Of a stretch of 12,748 bases of DNA, positions 5,199 to 12,231 are shown in pieces. Within the stretch, counting starts at the first letter, position 1. Every line of letters begins with the position of its first letter. The notes below the pieces were generated by a model. The model was not told the origin of the DNA. It did not search any database and saw nothing but the letters and a program-made list of their open reading frames with translations. The translations under genes and the position numbers were made by a program. The stretch is from a bacterium (Candidatus Gribaldobacteria) CG07_land_8_20_14_0_80_33_18 (GTDB taxonomy: Bacteria > Patescibacteriota > Minisyncoccia > Minisyncoccales > CG1-02-41-26): positions 1-12,748 of the forward strand of contig PEWP01000048.1 of NCBI GenBank assembly GCA_002779425.1. The letters run 5' to 3'.

Positions 5199-5210
5199 GT
5201 TTTCACCATT

Positions 5211-5282
5211 GCCCCCGTAGCTTAATGGATAAAGTACTGGGCTTCGGACCCAGTGATGAGGGTTCGAATCCTTCCGGGGGCA
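5211..5282 (+). tRNA. tRNA-Arg, anticodon TCG
   Basis: The 72-nt cloverleaf has acceptor GCCCCCG/CGGGGGC, D stem GCTT/AAGT with loop AATGGATA, anticodon stem CTGGG/CCCAG with loop CTTCGGA, variable loop TGAT, and T stem GAGGG/CCTTC (one G:U) with the standard loop TTCGAAT. Anticodon TCG reads CGN arginine codons. The discriminator A is at 5282; CCA is not encoded (TAG follows). The tRNA lies between a divergent promoter region and the pilin gene. Confidence 0.95.
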
Positions 5283-5340
5283 TAGATAAAAATTCCAAGG
5301 TGTTTTCAAATTTATGATTTTAATATAAAATATAAAAACA

Positions 5341-5856
5341 ATGAAAAAAGGAATAAAAATTTTAATTTTACTTTTATTGTTAGCAGTTTTATTTTTTCCT
5401 TTGATTAGTTTCGCCGGCGGCAGTTATACGGCAGGCGGCAGTTATACGGCAGATGGAACAACGGTTAATTACAAAGGTTTTGTTCCTTGTGGTAAATCTA
5501 AGCCGGTAGAAGGAGAATCAAAATATGTAACAATGTCTTGTCAATTTGGGCATATTTTTATAATGTTTAAAGGAATAATAGATTTTGTTTTAATTGATTT
5601 AGTTCCACCAATAGCTGTTTTAATGATAATAATTTGCGGGATAATGATTTATGGAGGAGGGGCAAATCCAGGTTTGGTAGCAAAAGCTAGAGCAACATTA
5701 TTTAATGTAATGATAGGTCTTTTTATAATTTACGGCGCTTATTTTTTAGTTGGAGTCGTTCTTAATATTACGGGAGCAGGAGGATGGGAACCTTTTAAAA
5801 ATTGGGCGAGCCAAGGCGCATTTACAATTCATTTTAATATAAAGTTGCCTTATTAA
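5341..5856 (+). CDS. TrbC/VirB2-like type IV secretion pilin family membrane protein
   Basis: The 171-residue protein has a signal peptide (KK, then a hydrophobic core, cleavage likely after A25 in ISFA-GG). A short outer segment follows with GFVPCGK (C50) and SCQFGH (C67, H71), then two membrane helices at about 77-104 and 118-143. Between them lies the short polar turn GGANPGLVAKAR. The pattern 'PCG...C..., IIDF..., VPPIAVLM, ANP....KA, ..GL.II..A..LV' matches the T4SS-pilin family common in CPR bacteria. The usual CxxCH is reduced to CxxxH. Mature pilins of this type may form surface fibres or membrane channels, but here no other secretion genes are nearby, so the role is open. An 18-base tandem repeat duplicates GGSYTA just after the predicted cleavage site. 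It stands alone between tRNA-Arg and tRNA-Lys, with no Shine-Dalgarno site. Confidence 0.78.
   Translation: MKKGIKILILLLLLAVLFFPLISFAGGSYTAGGSYTADGTTVNYKGFVPCGKSKPVEGESKYVTMSCQFGHIFIMFKGIIDFVLIDLVPPIAVLMIIICGIMIYGGGANPGLVAKARATLFNVMIGLFIIYGAYFLVGVVLNITGAGGWEPFKNWASQGAFTIHFNIKLPY
5416..5451. repeat. 18-bp perfect tandem duplication in the pilin gene
   Basis: GGCGGCAGTTATACGGCA occurs twice head to tail (5416-5433, 5434-5451), giving GGSYTA twice at the start of the mature protein. Confidence 0.95.
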
Positions 5857-5867
5857 ATCGGTCCCCT

Positions 5868-5917
5868 GGCAAATTCAGTTCACTTCGTTCACGAATTTGC
5901 CGCGTTCTGCGGAACGC
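5868..5917. repeat. Two adjacent hairpins between the pilin gene and tRNA-Lys
   Basis: GGCAAATTC (5868-5876) pairs with GAATTTGCC (5893-5901) around a 16-base loop containing GTTCAC twice. GCGTTC (5902-5907) pairs with GAACGC (5912-5917) around TGCG; its last two bases belong to the tRNA. There is no T tract, so these look more like repeat or processing structures than a terminator. Confidence 0.75.
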
Positions 5918-5988
5918 CCCCATAGCTCAATTGGCAGAGCAGATCCCTCTTAAGGATAAGGTTCCGGGTTCAAATCCCAGTGGGGGCA
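5916..5988 (+). tRNA. tRNA-Lys, anticodon CTT
   Basis: The 73-nt cloverleaf has acceptor GCCCCCA/TGGGGGC, D stem GCTC/GAGC with loop AATTGGCA, anticodon loop CTCTTAA (anticodon CTT) and standard T loop TTCAAAT. The anticodon stem GATCC/GGATA has a terminal G-A mismatch and the T stem CCGGG/CCCAG one C-A mismatch. Discriminator A is at 5988; no CCA is encoded. It lies 15 bases before rpsO and may share its transcript. Confidence 0.92.
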
Positions 5989-6003
5989 TAAAAATCTAAA
6001 ATT

Positions 6004-6267
6004 ATGGCGTTAAAACTTCAAGAAAAGGAAAAATTAATAAAAGAAGCGCGTCTTCACGAAAAAGATACCGGGTCAGCCGAAGTTCAAATTATTCTTTTAA
6101 CCGAAGCAATTAATCATTTACTTTCTCATTTAAAAAAACATAAAAAAGATGTTCATTCCCGACGCGGTCTTTTAAAAATGGTTTCTAAAAGAAAGAAACT
6201 TTTGAATTACTTGCAGAGAAAAAATGAAAAAAGATATAAAAGTATTTTGAAAAAAGTAAAATTATGA
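6004..6267 (+). CDS. rpsO: 30S ribosomal protein S15
   Basis: The 87-residue protein is close to the usual 88-89. The family signature is clear: LHEKDTGSAEVQI (17-29), then LTEAINHLLSHLKKHKKDVHSRRGLLKMVSKRKKLLNYL. S15 binds 16S rRNA early in assembly of the small subunit platform. The start follows tRNA-Lys by 15 bases with only AT-rich sequence before it. The TGA stop overlaps the next start (ATGA), so translation of the NYN gene is probably coupled. In many bacteria rpsO is followed directly by pnp; here one nuclease-like gene lies between them. Confidence 0.97.
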   Translation: MALKLQEKEKLIKEARLHEKDTGSAEVQIILLTEAINHLLSHLKKHKKDVHSRRGLLKMVSKRKKLLNYLQRKNEKRYKSILKKVKL

Positions 6268-6794
6268 TTAAACCAAAAGAACAAAGAGTAGAGGTTTTAA
6301 TTGATGTTCAGAATCTTTATCATTCGGCTAGGAATTTATATAATTGTCGAGTAAATTTTAATGAAATTTTAAAGCAGGCAATTGCCGGCCGAAAATTTAT
6401 TCGAGCTTTTGCTTATGTTGTTCGCACAAAAACCGGTGAAGAGAAGCCATTTTTTGAGGCACTAACAAAATTAGGTATTGAAACAAGAGTGAGGGAGTTG
6501 CAGGAATTTTATGGTGGAGCAAAAAAAGCTGATTGGGATGTTGGAATAGTAATAGATGCTATTCGGACTTCACCCGGCGTTGATGTGGTTGTTTTATGTT
6601 CTGGTGATGGTGATTTTATTCCTTTAGTTGAATATTTAAAAAATCAAGGCAAAAGAGTAGAAGTAATGGCATTCTCAAAAACTACTTCAACTAAATTAAA
6701 AGAAACAGCTGATGAATTTATAGATATTGAAGGAAACCCCGAGAGATATTTATATTTAGCTCGCCCCGTTAGACGTTCATCATCTAAAAAGTAA
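6264..6794 (+). CDS. NYN-domain (LabA/DUF88-like) putative ribonuclease
   Basis: This 176-residue cytoplasmic protein is almost entirely one NYN/PIN-like fold. The acidic metal-binding positions are visible: D14 and N17 in LIDVQNLYHSA, D90 and D92 in KKADWDVGIVIDAI (also D98), and D115 and D117 in SGDGDFIPLV. The pattern 'iD..Nl, K..DwdvgivID, SGDgDf.p.v' is the hallmark of the family. NYN proteins are Mg-dependent RNases or predicted RNases; substrates of the bacterial ones are mostly unknown. A basic tail (RPVRRSSSKK) could aid RNA contact, which is inference. It overlaps rpsO by 4 bases and lies 16 bases before pnp, which encodes an exoribonuclease, so a joint role in RNA decay is plausible but not shown. 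Confidence 0.88.
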   Translation: MIKPKEQRVEVLIDVQNLYHSARNLYNCRVNFNEILKQAIAGRKFIRAFAYVVRTKTGEEKPFFEALTKLGIETRVRELQEFYGGAKKADWDVGIVIDAIRTSPGVDVVVLCSGDGDFIPLVEYLKNQGKRVEVMAFSKTTSTKLKETADEFIDIEGNPERYLYLARPVRRSSSKK

Positions 6795-6810
6795 AAAATA
6801 AAAAAAAAGA

Positions 6811-8919
6811 ATGAATAAGTTTCAAATTGAAATAGCTAACAGAAATTTAGAAGTAGAAATAGGTGGATTAGCGGAAAGAGCTTCTGGTTGTGTATTGGCT
6901 CGTTATGGCGATACATCGGTTTTAAGCGTTTGCCAGTTAGGAGAAGAAAAAGAAGAAATGGGTTTTCTTCCCCTAACTTGTGAATATCAAGAGAGATATT
7001 ATGCGGCTGGGAAAATAAAAGGTCCGCGTTTTATTAAAAGAGAAGGCCGACCAACTGATGAAGCGATTTTAAGCTCTCGAATGATTGATAGAGCTCTGAG
7101 ACCTCGTTTCCCAAACGAGCTTAAAAGAGAACTTCAGATAATTACAACTTGTTTTTCTTGGGATGAAGAAAATGACCCGGCTGTTTTGGGTTTATTAGCC
7201 AGTTCTCTTTCGCTTTTAATTTCCGAGGTTCCTTTTGAGGGGCCAATAGCAGCGATAAGAATTGGAAAGATAAATGACCAATTTATTATCAATCCAACTT
7301 ACCAGCAGCGAGAGGAAGGGAAATTAGATTTAGTTTTTTCGGCTGTTGAAAAACAAGATGCTCTTTTAATTAATATGATAGAGTGTAAAGCTGAAGAAAT
7401 TAGCGAAGATTTAATTTGTTCTGCTTTCGAATTCGCCAAACCATATCTAAAAAAATTAATTGAATTTCAGAAAGAAATTGCCCAAAAAATCGGCAAAGAA
7501 AAAATTTCTCTTCCATCTGCTTTTTATGAACCGAAATTAGAAAAGGAAGTTAAAGAATTTTTAGAGAAAGATAAGAAATTAGATAAAGCCCTCTATCAAA
7601 AAGATGCTCAAAAAAGACAGAAAGATTTAAAATTATTAAAAAAGGAACTTGTTTTAGAAATATTAGAAAAATATCCAGAGGGGAAAGAAAAGCAAATTAT
7701 TGGATTATTTGAAAAAATATTAGAAGATACTCTAAAAAAGAATATTATAGAACGAGAGAGAAGACCTGATGGAAGAAAATTAAATGAACTTCGTCAAATC
7801 GAAGTTAAAGCCAATATTTTGCCAAGAACTCATGGTTCTGGTTTTTTTTCTCGCGACTTAACTAAAGTAATCTCAATTTTAACTTTAGGCGGGCCCCACG
7901 ACCAACAATTACTTGAAGGTATGGAAGTTGTTGGTAAAAAAAGATTTTTACATCATTATAATTTCCCATCCTATTCAGTTGGCGAGGTTCGGCCCTTAAG
8001 AGGTCCGGGAAGAAGAGAAATTGGTCATGGAATATTAGCGGAGAAAGCTCTTTTACCCCTTATCCCTTCTTTTGACGAATTTCCTTATACTATTCGAATT
8101 GTTTCAGAGATTCTTTCCTCAAACGGTTCCACTTCAATGGCTTCAGTTTGTTCTTCTTGTTTAGCTTTAATGGATGGTGGAGTTCCGCTCAAAAGAATTG
8201 CCAGCGGAATTGCTATTGGATTAATTGGGGGGGATAGCTCTTCCTATAAACTTTTAACCGATATTCAAGGACCTGAAGATAGTTATGGTGAAATGGATTT
8301 AAAAGTTGCTGGCACGGAAGTTGGAATTACTGTCCTTCAGATGGATGTGAAGATTGATGGGATTTCTGTTAAAATCTTAAAAGAAGCATTAGAACAAGCA
8401 AAAAAAGCAAGATTAGAAATTTTAAAAAAAATAAAAGGTGTTTTGAATAAACCTCGAGAAAACTTGTCGGTTTGGGCGCCAAAAGTGGAAATGATTCAAA
8501 TTAATCCAGAAAAAATTGGTTTAGTAATCGGTTCCGGCGGAAGAGTGATTAATGGAATGGTTCAGACCTTCGAGGTAATGATAGATATCGAAGAAACAGG
8601 AAAAGTTTTTGTTACCGGGGAAAACCAGGAATCAGTTAAAAAGGCAGTTGAAAGGATAAAGAGCCTTGTGGCTGAAGCTAAAATCGGAGAAATTTATAAT
8701 GGTAAAGTAAAAAGGATATTGGATTTCGGCGCTTTTGTGGAGTTTTTGCCGGGTCAAGAAGGATTAGTTCATATATCGCAATTTACGCCGGAGCGAATAA
8801 ATAAAGTAAGCGATGTGGTAAAAATTGGGGATATTATTAAAGTTAAAGTAACAGATATTGACGAATTAGGCAGAGTTAATCTTTCAGCCAAAGAAGCTGG
8901 TTTTAAACTAAAAAGATAA
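6811..8919 (+). CDS. pnp: Polyribonucleotide nucleotidyltransferase (PNPase)
   Basis: The 702-residue protein is typical in length. PNPase degrades RNA 3' to 5' by phosphorolysis and acts as a trimeric ring, usually in the RNA degradosome. The first RNase PH domain is at about 1-140, the helical linker at about 235-310 and the second, catalytic RNase PH domain at about 320-545. That domain shows RR (401-402), GSTS (439-442), D490, D496 and K498, which match the E. coli active-site residues. A KH domain follows with the GSGG loop (574-577). The S1 RNA-binding domain starts at about 627 (GEIYNGKVKRILDFGAFVEF) and runs to the end. All key residues are present. The stop overlaps the next start by one base (TAATG), so coupled translation with the coiled-coil gene is likely. 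Confidence 0.97.
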   Translation: MNKFQIEIANRNLEVEIGGLAERASGCVLARYGDTSVLSVCQLGEEKEEMGFLPLTCEYQERYYAAGKIKGPRFIKREGRPTDEAILSSRMIDRALRPRFPNELKRELQIITTCFSWDEENDPAVLGLLASSLSLLISEVPFEGPIAAIRIGKINDQFIINPTYQQREEGKLDLVFSAVEKQDALLINMIECKAEEISEDLICSAFEFAKPYLKKLIEFQKEIAQKIGKEKISLPSAFYEPKLEKEVKEFLEKDKKLDKALYQKDAQKRQKDLKLLKKELVLEILEKYPEGKEKQIIGLFEKILEDTLKKNIIERERRPDGRKLNELRQIEVKANILPRTHGSGFFSRDLTKVISILTLGGPHDQQLLEGMEVVGKKRFLHHYNFPSYSVGEVRPLRGPGRREIGHGILAEKALLPLIPSFDEFPYTIRIVSEILSSNGSTSMASVCSSCLALMDGGVPLKRIASGIAIGLIGGDSSSYKLLTDIQGPEDSYGEMDLKVAGTEVGITVLQMDVKIDGISVKILKEALEQAKKARLEILKKIKGVLNKPRENLSVWAPKVEMIQINPEKIGLVIGSGGRVINGMVQTFEVMIDIEETGKVFVTGENQESVKKAVERIKSLVAEAKIGEIYNGKVKRILDFGAFVEFLPGQEGLVHISQFTPERINKVSDVVKIGDIIKVKVTDIDELGRVNLSAKEAGFKLKR

Positions 8920-10718
8920 TGGTAGAAGAAACCAAAAAAAGAATAAATGTTGAAGAAATTTTGAAACAGGGGGTAATTTTAACAATGGAAGATGACATTT
9001 TTCGTTTTAAGGGGAAAGAAGTATTGATAAAAGAAAAAAGAGAAATTTCTGAAGAAGAAATACTAAAAGAGATAATAAAAAGAAAGGGTAAAGAAAAAAT
9101 TGAGGAAATTAAACCAGAGATTGAAAAAGAAATTGAAGAACTAGAGATTAAACCAGAAGTTGAGGAAAAGAAAGTTGAGGAAGAAACAGAAATAATCGCC
9201 AAGATAAGGAAAAGAGCAATTGAAGAAGGAATGGCAAGAAAGACGAAATTAGAAGAAGAAAAAGAAATAAAAGAAATTAGAGAGAGAGCAATTGAAGAAG
9301 CTCGAAGAATAGCCAGAGAAAAGAAATTAAAAGAAGAAAAAGAATTGGAGGCAATTAGAGAGAGAGCAATTAAAGAAGCTCAAAGAATAGAAGAAGAAAA
9401 AGAAAAAGCCGAAGAGAGAGAACAAAATTTATTAAAAGAAAAAGAAGAAATAGAAAAAGAGATTGCTAACTTTGATAAGAAAAAACAGCCATTTATTCTT
9501 AGAAAAGAAGAATTACTTAACCAACAAACTCAATTGAATAAAGAGCTTGAACCAATTTTAGAAAAAGAAGAAACAATTGAAAAAAAACTTAATTTATTAA
9601 GCGAACAAGAAGAAAAAATAACTAACCCTGTTGAAAAACATGAAATTGAAGAACAAAGATGGGAATTAGAAACAAAAATAAGAGAGGTTGAAACGGAAAA
9701 ATGGGAGCAAGAAGAAAAAATTGCTCAAATGGAAGTTGCGGTAAAAGAGGTAAATCGTCAGGTCCAAAAAATTTTGAAAGAGGAAATGAATTTAAAAGCA
9801 AAGAAAAAAGAGATAGAAAATGAATTAGAAAGAATAAATTTACAAAGAGAAAAAGAAAAATTAAAGGGAGAAATTCAACAACCTCTAAAAGTTCAGAAAG
9901 AATTAGAGACAAAAAAGGAACGTTTATCAGAATCAATAAAAAAAATAGAAGATAGTCTTATAGAAATTAAAGAAGGAGAAAAGAGAATTGAAGGAGAGAT
10001 AAAATTAATAGAAAAGGAAGAAAAAGAGATGATCGGTATGACCGAACAAAGAAAATTGCGAATTAAAAGATGGGAATTAGAGGATAAAAGAAAGAAGATA
10101 GAAGAAGAAAGATGGAATTTAGAAGAAAAACAAGGGCAAATTGAAACAAAACTAAAAGAGATTGAATCAAAAGAACAGCAAACCAGGTTATGGGAAGAAA
10201 GATTAAAAAAACAATTAGGGGAAATAGATATATTTTTAGAGTTTGGGATTGAAGAAGGGAAAAAGAAATTAGCTGAAATCCCGCCTGCTGCGGAACCGCT
10301 TAAAACAAAAATTACTCCCTTAGCTGGATCCATGCCACCAAAAGCGAAAGAAGAATATAAGAGAGTAGAAAAAATCACACTTCCAGCAAAAGAAGAAATA
10401 TCTCCAGTTAAAAAACCTTCAATAGAAAAATTAGAAGAAAAAAAAGAAATTCCTCTTAGAGAAAAAGTTTTAAAAGAAATAGAAATGGGGGTAAAAAGAG
10501 AAGAGGAAGAAAGACAGAAATTTTTAGGTCGGATTTCCGAAAAAGAAAAAATAGAAAAACCGCTTTTCACCTTAGAAAAGTCAGAAAAAGGAGTGGTTTT
10601 TCGCCCAATAATGAAAGCGCCGGCAAAAGGAGAGAAAATTTTAATTCGAATTCTAATTATAGCAGCTGTCACTGCGATTATTATTACCATTTGGTTGTTT
10701 TTCCATAAATATCTTTAA
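8919..10718 (+). CDS. Tail-anchored coiled-coil protein of unknown function
   Basis: I do not recognise this 599-residue protein as a known family. It is extremely rich in Glu and Lys and predicted to be almost wholly helical coiled coil from about 45 to 450. A more flexible Pro-containing segment follows (about 452-570), then a single C-terminal membrane helix (574-595, ILIRILIIAAVTAIIITIWLF) ending HKYL. There is no signal peptide, so the bulk should face the cytoplasm. Internal repeats are visible: IRKRAIEE (96), IRERAIEEARRI (120) and IRERAIKEAQRI (146). There are also two Trp pairs spaced 14 residues apart (W248/W262, W385/W399). It starts on the last base of the pnp stop and lies 5 bases before the DksA-like gene. 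It could be a membrane scaffold or spacer rod; this is inference. The composition may attract false matches to myosin-like or SMC-like proteins. Confidence 0.8.
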   Translation: MVEETKKRINVEEILKQGVILTMEDDIFRFKGKEVLIKEKREISEEEILKEIIKRKGKEKIEEIKPEIEKEIEELEIKPEVEEKKVEEETEIIAKIRKRAIEEGMARKTKLEEEKEIKEIRERAIEEARRIAREKKLKEEKELEAIRERAIKEAQRIEEEKEKAEEREQNLLKEKEEIEKEIANFDKKKQPFILRKEELLNQQTQLNKELEPILEKEETIEKKLNLLSEQEEKITNPVEKHEIEEQRWELETKIREVETEKWEQEEKIAQMEVAVKEVNRQVQKILKEEMNLKAKKKEIENELERINLQREKEKLKGEIQQPLKVQKELETKKERLSESIKKIEDSLIEIKEGEKRIEGEIKLIEKEEKEMIGMTEQRKLRIKRWELEDKRKKIEEERWNLEEKQGQIETKLKEIESKEQQTRLWEERLKKQLGEIDIFLEFGIEEGKKKLAEIPPAAEPLKTKITPLAGSMPPKAKEEYKRVEKITLPAKEEISPVKKPSIEKLEEKKEIPLREKVLKEIEMGVKREEEERQKFLGRISEKEKIEKPLFTLEKSEKGVVFRPIMKAPAKGEKILIRILIIAAVTAIIITIWLFFHKYL

Positions 10719-10723
10719 AAATT

Positions 10724-11083
10724 ATGGATAAAAATTTATTAAAAAAAATAAAAGGAAAATTAGAAAAAGAAAAAGAAAGATTAGAAAAGACACTGGCAAG
10801 TTTTGCCGAGAAAGATAAAAAATTAAAGGGTGATTGGGATACCCGAATGCCAAAAATGGATTCAGGGAGATTAGAGGAAGAAACGGATGAAGTTGAAGAA
10901 TTTAGTAATCTTTTGCCAATAGAAAATACTTTAGAGTTGGAATTAGAAAAAATTAATTTAGCTTTAAAAAAAATAAAACAAGAAAAGTATGGCATTTGTG
11001 AAAAATGCAAAGAACCAATTCCCCAAATCCGACTTAAAATTTATCCTCAGGCAAAATATTGTAAAAAATGCGAAGTCAAATAA
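10724..11083 (+). CDS. DksA/TraR-type C4 zinc-finger protein
   Basis: This 119-residue protein has an N-terminal helical hairpin (about 1-85, highly charged). The C-terminal C4 zinc finger is C92-x2-C95 and C113-x2-C116 in YGICEKCKEPIPQIRLKIYPQAKYCKKC, the typical DksA/TraR finger. DksA proteins reach into the RNA polymerase secondary channel and adjust promoter choice with ppGpp; shorter relatives are less understood. The hairpin tip here reads GDWDTRMPKMDSG and lacks an obvious DxxDxA motif as in E. coli DksA, so canonical DksA activity should not be assumed. The last 16 bases overlap the start of the trigger factor gene, so the two are probably translationally coupled. Confidence 0.85.
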   Translation: MDKNLLKKIKGKLEKEKERLEKTLASFAEKDKKLKGDWDTRMPKMDSGRLEEETDEVEEFSNLLPIENTLELELEKINLALKKIKQEKYGICEKCKEPIPQIRLKIYPQAKYCKKCEVK

Positions 11084-12225
11084 AGAATCTTCCTAATTCT
11101 AAAATCGAATTACTTATTGAACTCCTCGCTGAAGAATTCGATAATTTTTATCGAAAAGCAAATTTTGATTTAAAAGAAGCGGCAAATTTAGCTGTTAGAG
11201 AAAAATATCCTCAGATTATTTTAGAAAAAAATATTGAAGCGATTGGAAAACCAAACGTGGAAATTTTAAAATTAGCAAAAGATAACCCCTTTTCTTTTAA
11301 AATACAAGTTGATATTTTGCCAAAAATTATTTTGCCAGATTATAAAAATATTGCTCAACAGGTAAAAAAACAGGAAACTAAAATAATAGAGGGTAAAATA
11401 GAGGATAAAGAAGTAGAAGAAACCCTCAGTTGGTTATTAAAATCACGAGCAAAATTTATCGCCATTAATGAACCAGCGAAATTCAACGATTTTATCGAAA
11501 TTGAATACAATAGTTCTCAGATTGAAAATGGAAAAATTTATCAAGATGGTTTTATTTTAGGCGAAGGGCATTTTCTTCCTGGATTTGAAAAAAACCTTGA
11601 AGGAATGAAAGCTGGCGAAGAGAAAGAATTTCCAATTGAAAAATTTAATTTCAAGGTAAAATTAAAATCAAATTTTAAAATGGAATTGCCTGAACTGAAT
11701 GATGAATTTGCTAAGAGTATAGGAAATTTCAACAATTTAGCCACTCTTAAAGAAAGTATAAAAAAAGGGATAAAAATGGAAAAGAATATAGCCGAAACTC
11801 AACGGAAAAGAAATGAAATCTTAGAAAAGATAGCTAAAGAGACCAATTTTGAAATTCCCGGAATTCTGGTTGAATCACAAAAAAATGAATTACTTGAAGA
11901 TTTAAAACAAAAAATTTCTTCGGAAATTAAAATTCCTTATGATAAGTATTTATCTCAAATTCAGAAAACAGAAGAGGACTTAAAAAATTCCTTTTCGGAG
12001 CTCGCTAAGAAAATGGTTAAAAATTTTTTAATATTGCGAGAAATTGGCAAGAAAGAAAACATTAAGGTTAATGAAGAAGAAATAAAAAACGAAATAAATA
12101 AAACGATAAAGAGTTTACCGAAAGAAAAAATAAAAGAACTTGATTTAGAGCGTTTTAAAGAATATTATAGAAGTGTAATTTATAACGAAAAAGTTTTCCA
12201 ACTTTTAGAATCATTCTTTACCTAA
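11068..12225 (+). CDS. tig: Trigger factor, shortened (no ribosome-docking loop)
   Basis: The protein has 385 residues, while trigger factors usually have 430-450. Trigger factor binds at the ribosome exit tunnel and shelters nascent chains; the middle domain is an FKBP-type prolyl isomerase. The N-terminus QIKNLPNSKIELLIELLAEEF matches the family start and LEKNIEAIGKPNVEI the end of the ribosome-binding domain. Between them (about residues 24-34) roughly 29 residues are absent, including the GFRxGKxP docking signature. The FKBP domain (about 139-208) keeps LGEGHFLPGFEKNLEGMKAGEEKEF and ELPELNDEFAKSIG. It lacks about 15 residues where others have a 'FPEdYha.eLaGk.a' segment. The helical C-terminal chaperone arms (about 215-385) look complete. 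The start overlaps the DksA-like gene by 16 bases. clpP follows after 6 bases, the usual tig-clpP order, which supports the identity. Confidence 0.88.
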   Translation: MRSQIKNLPNSKIELLIELLAEEFDNFYRKANFDLKEAANLAVREKYPQIILEKNIEAIGKPNVEILKLAKDNPFSFKIQVDILPKIILPDYKNIAQQVKKQETKIIEGKIEDKEVEETLSWLLKSRAKFIAINEPAKFNDFIEIEYNSSQIENGKIYQDGFILGEGHFLPGFEKNLEGMKAGEEKEFPIEKFNFKVKLKSNFKMELPELNDEFAKSIGNFNNLATLKESIKKGIKMEKNIAETQRKRNEILEKIAKETNFEIPGILVESQKNELLEDLKQKISSEIKIPYDKYLSQIQKTEEDLKNSFSELAKKMVKNFLILREIGKKENIKVNEEEIKNEINKTIKSLPKEKIKELDLERFKEYYRSVIYNEKVFQLLESFFT

Positions 12226-12231
12226 TTTACC

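Noticed and set aside
5868..5917. Terminator for the pilin gene
   Set aside because: The stems are good but no T tract follows on the + strand, and the second stem runs into the tRNA-Lys gene.
6763..6773. CCCCGTTAG inside the NYN gene as another copy of the repeat family
   Set aside because: Only the 9-mer is shared; there is no inverted arm, and it encodes an ordinary-looking basic tail.
9622..10690. Long - strand open frames rich in Phe, Ser, Leu and Ile opposite the coiled-coil gene (also 8903-9202 and 10684-11010)
   Set aside because: They are antisense shadows of Glu/Lys-rich codons (GAA/AAA read as TTC/TTT). They have no family motifs and lie inside well-supported + strand genes.
11541..11744. 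A - strand 67-codon open frame opposite tig
   Set aside because: It lies within the FKBP region of the trigger factor gene and has no recognisable domain.
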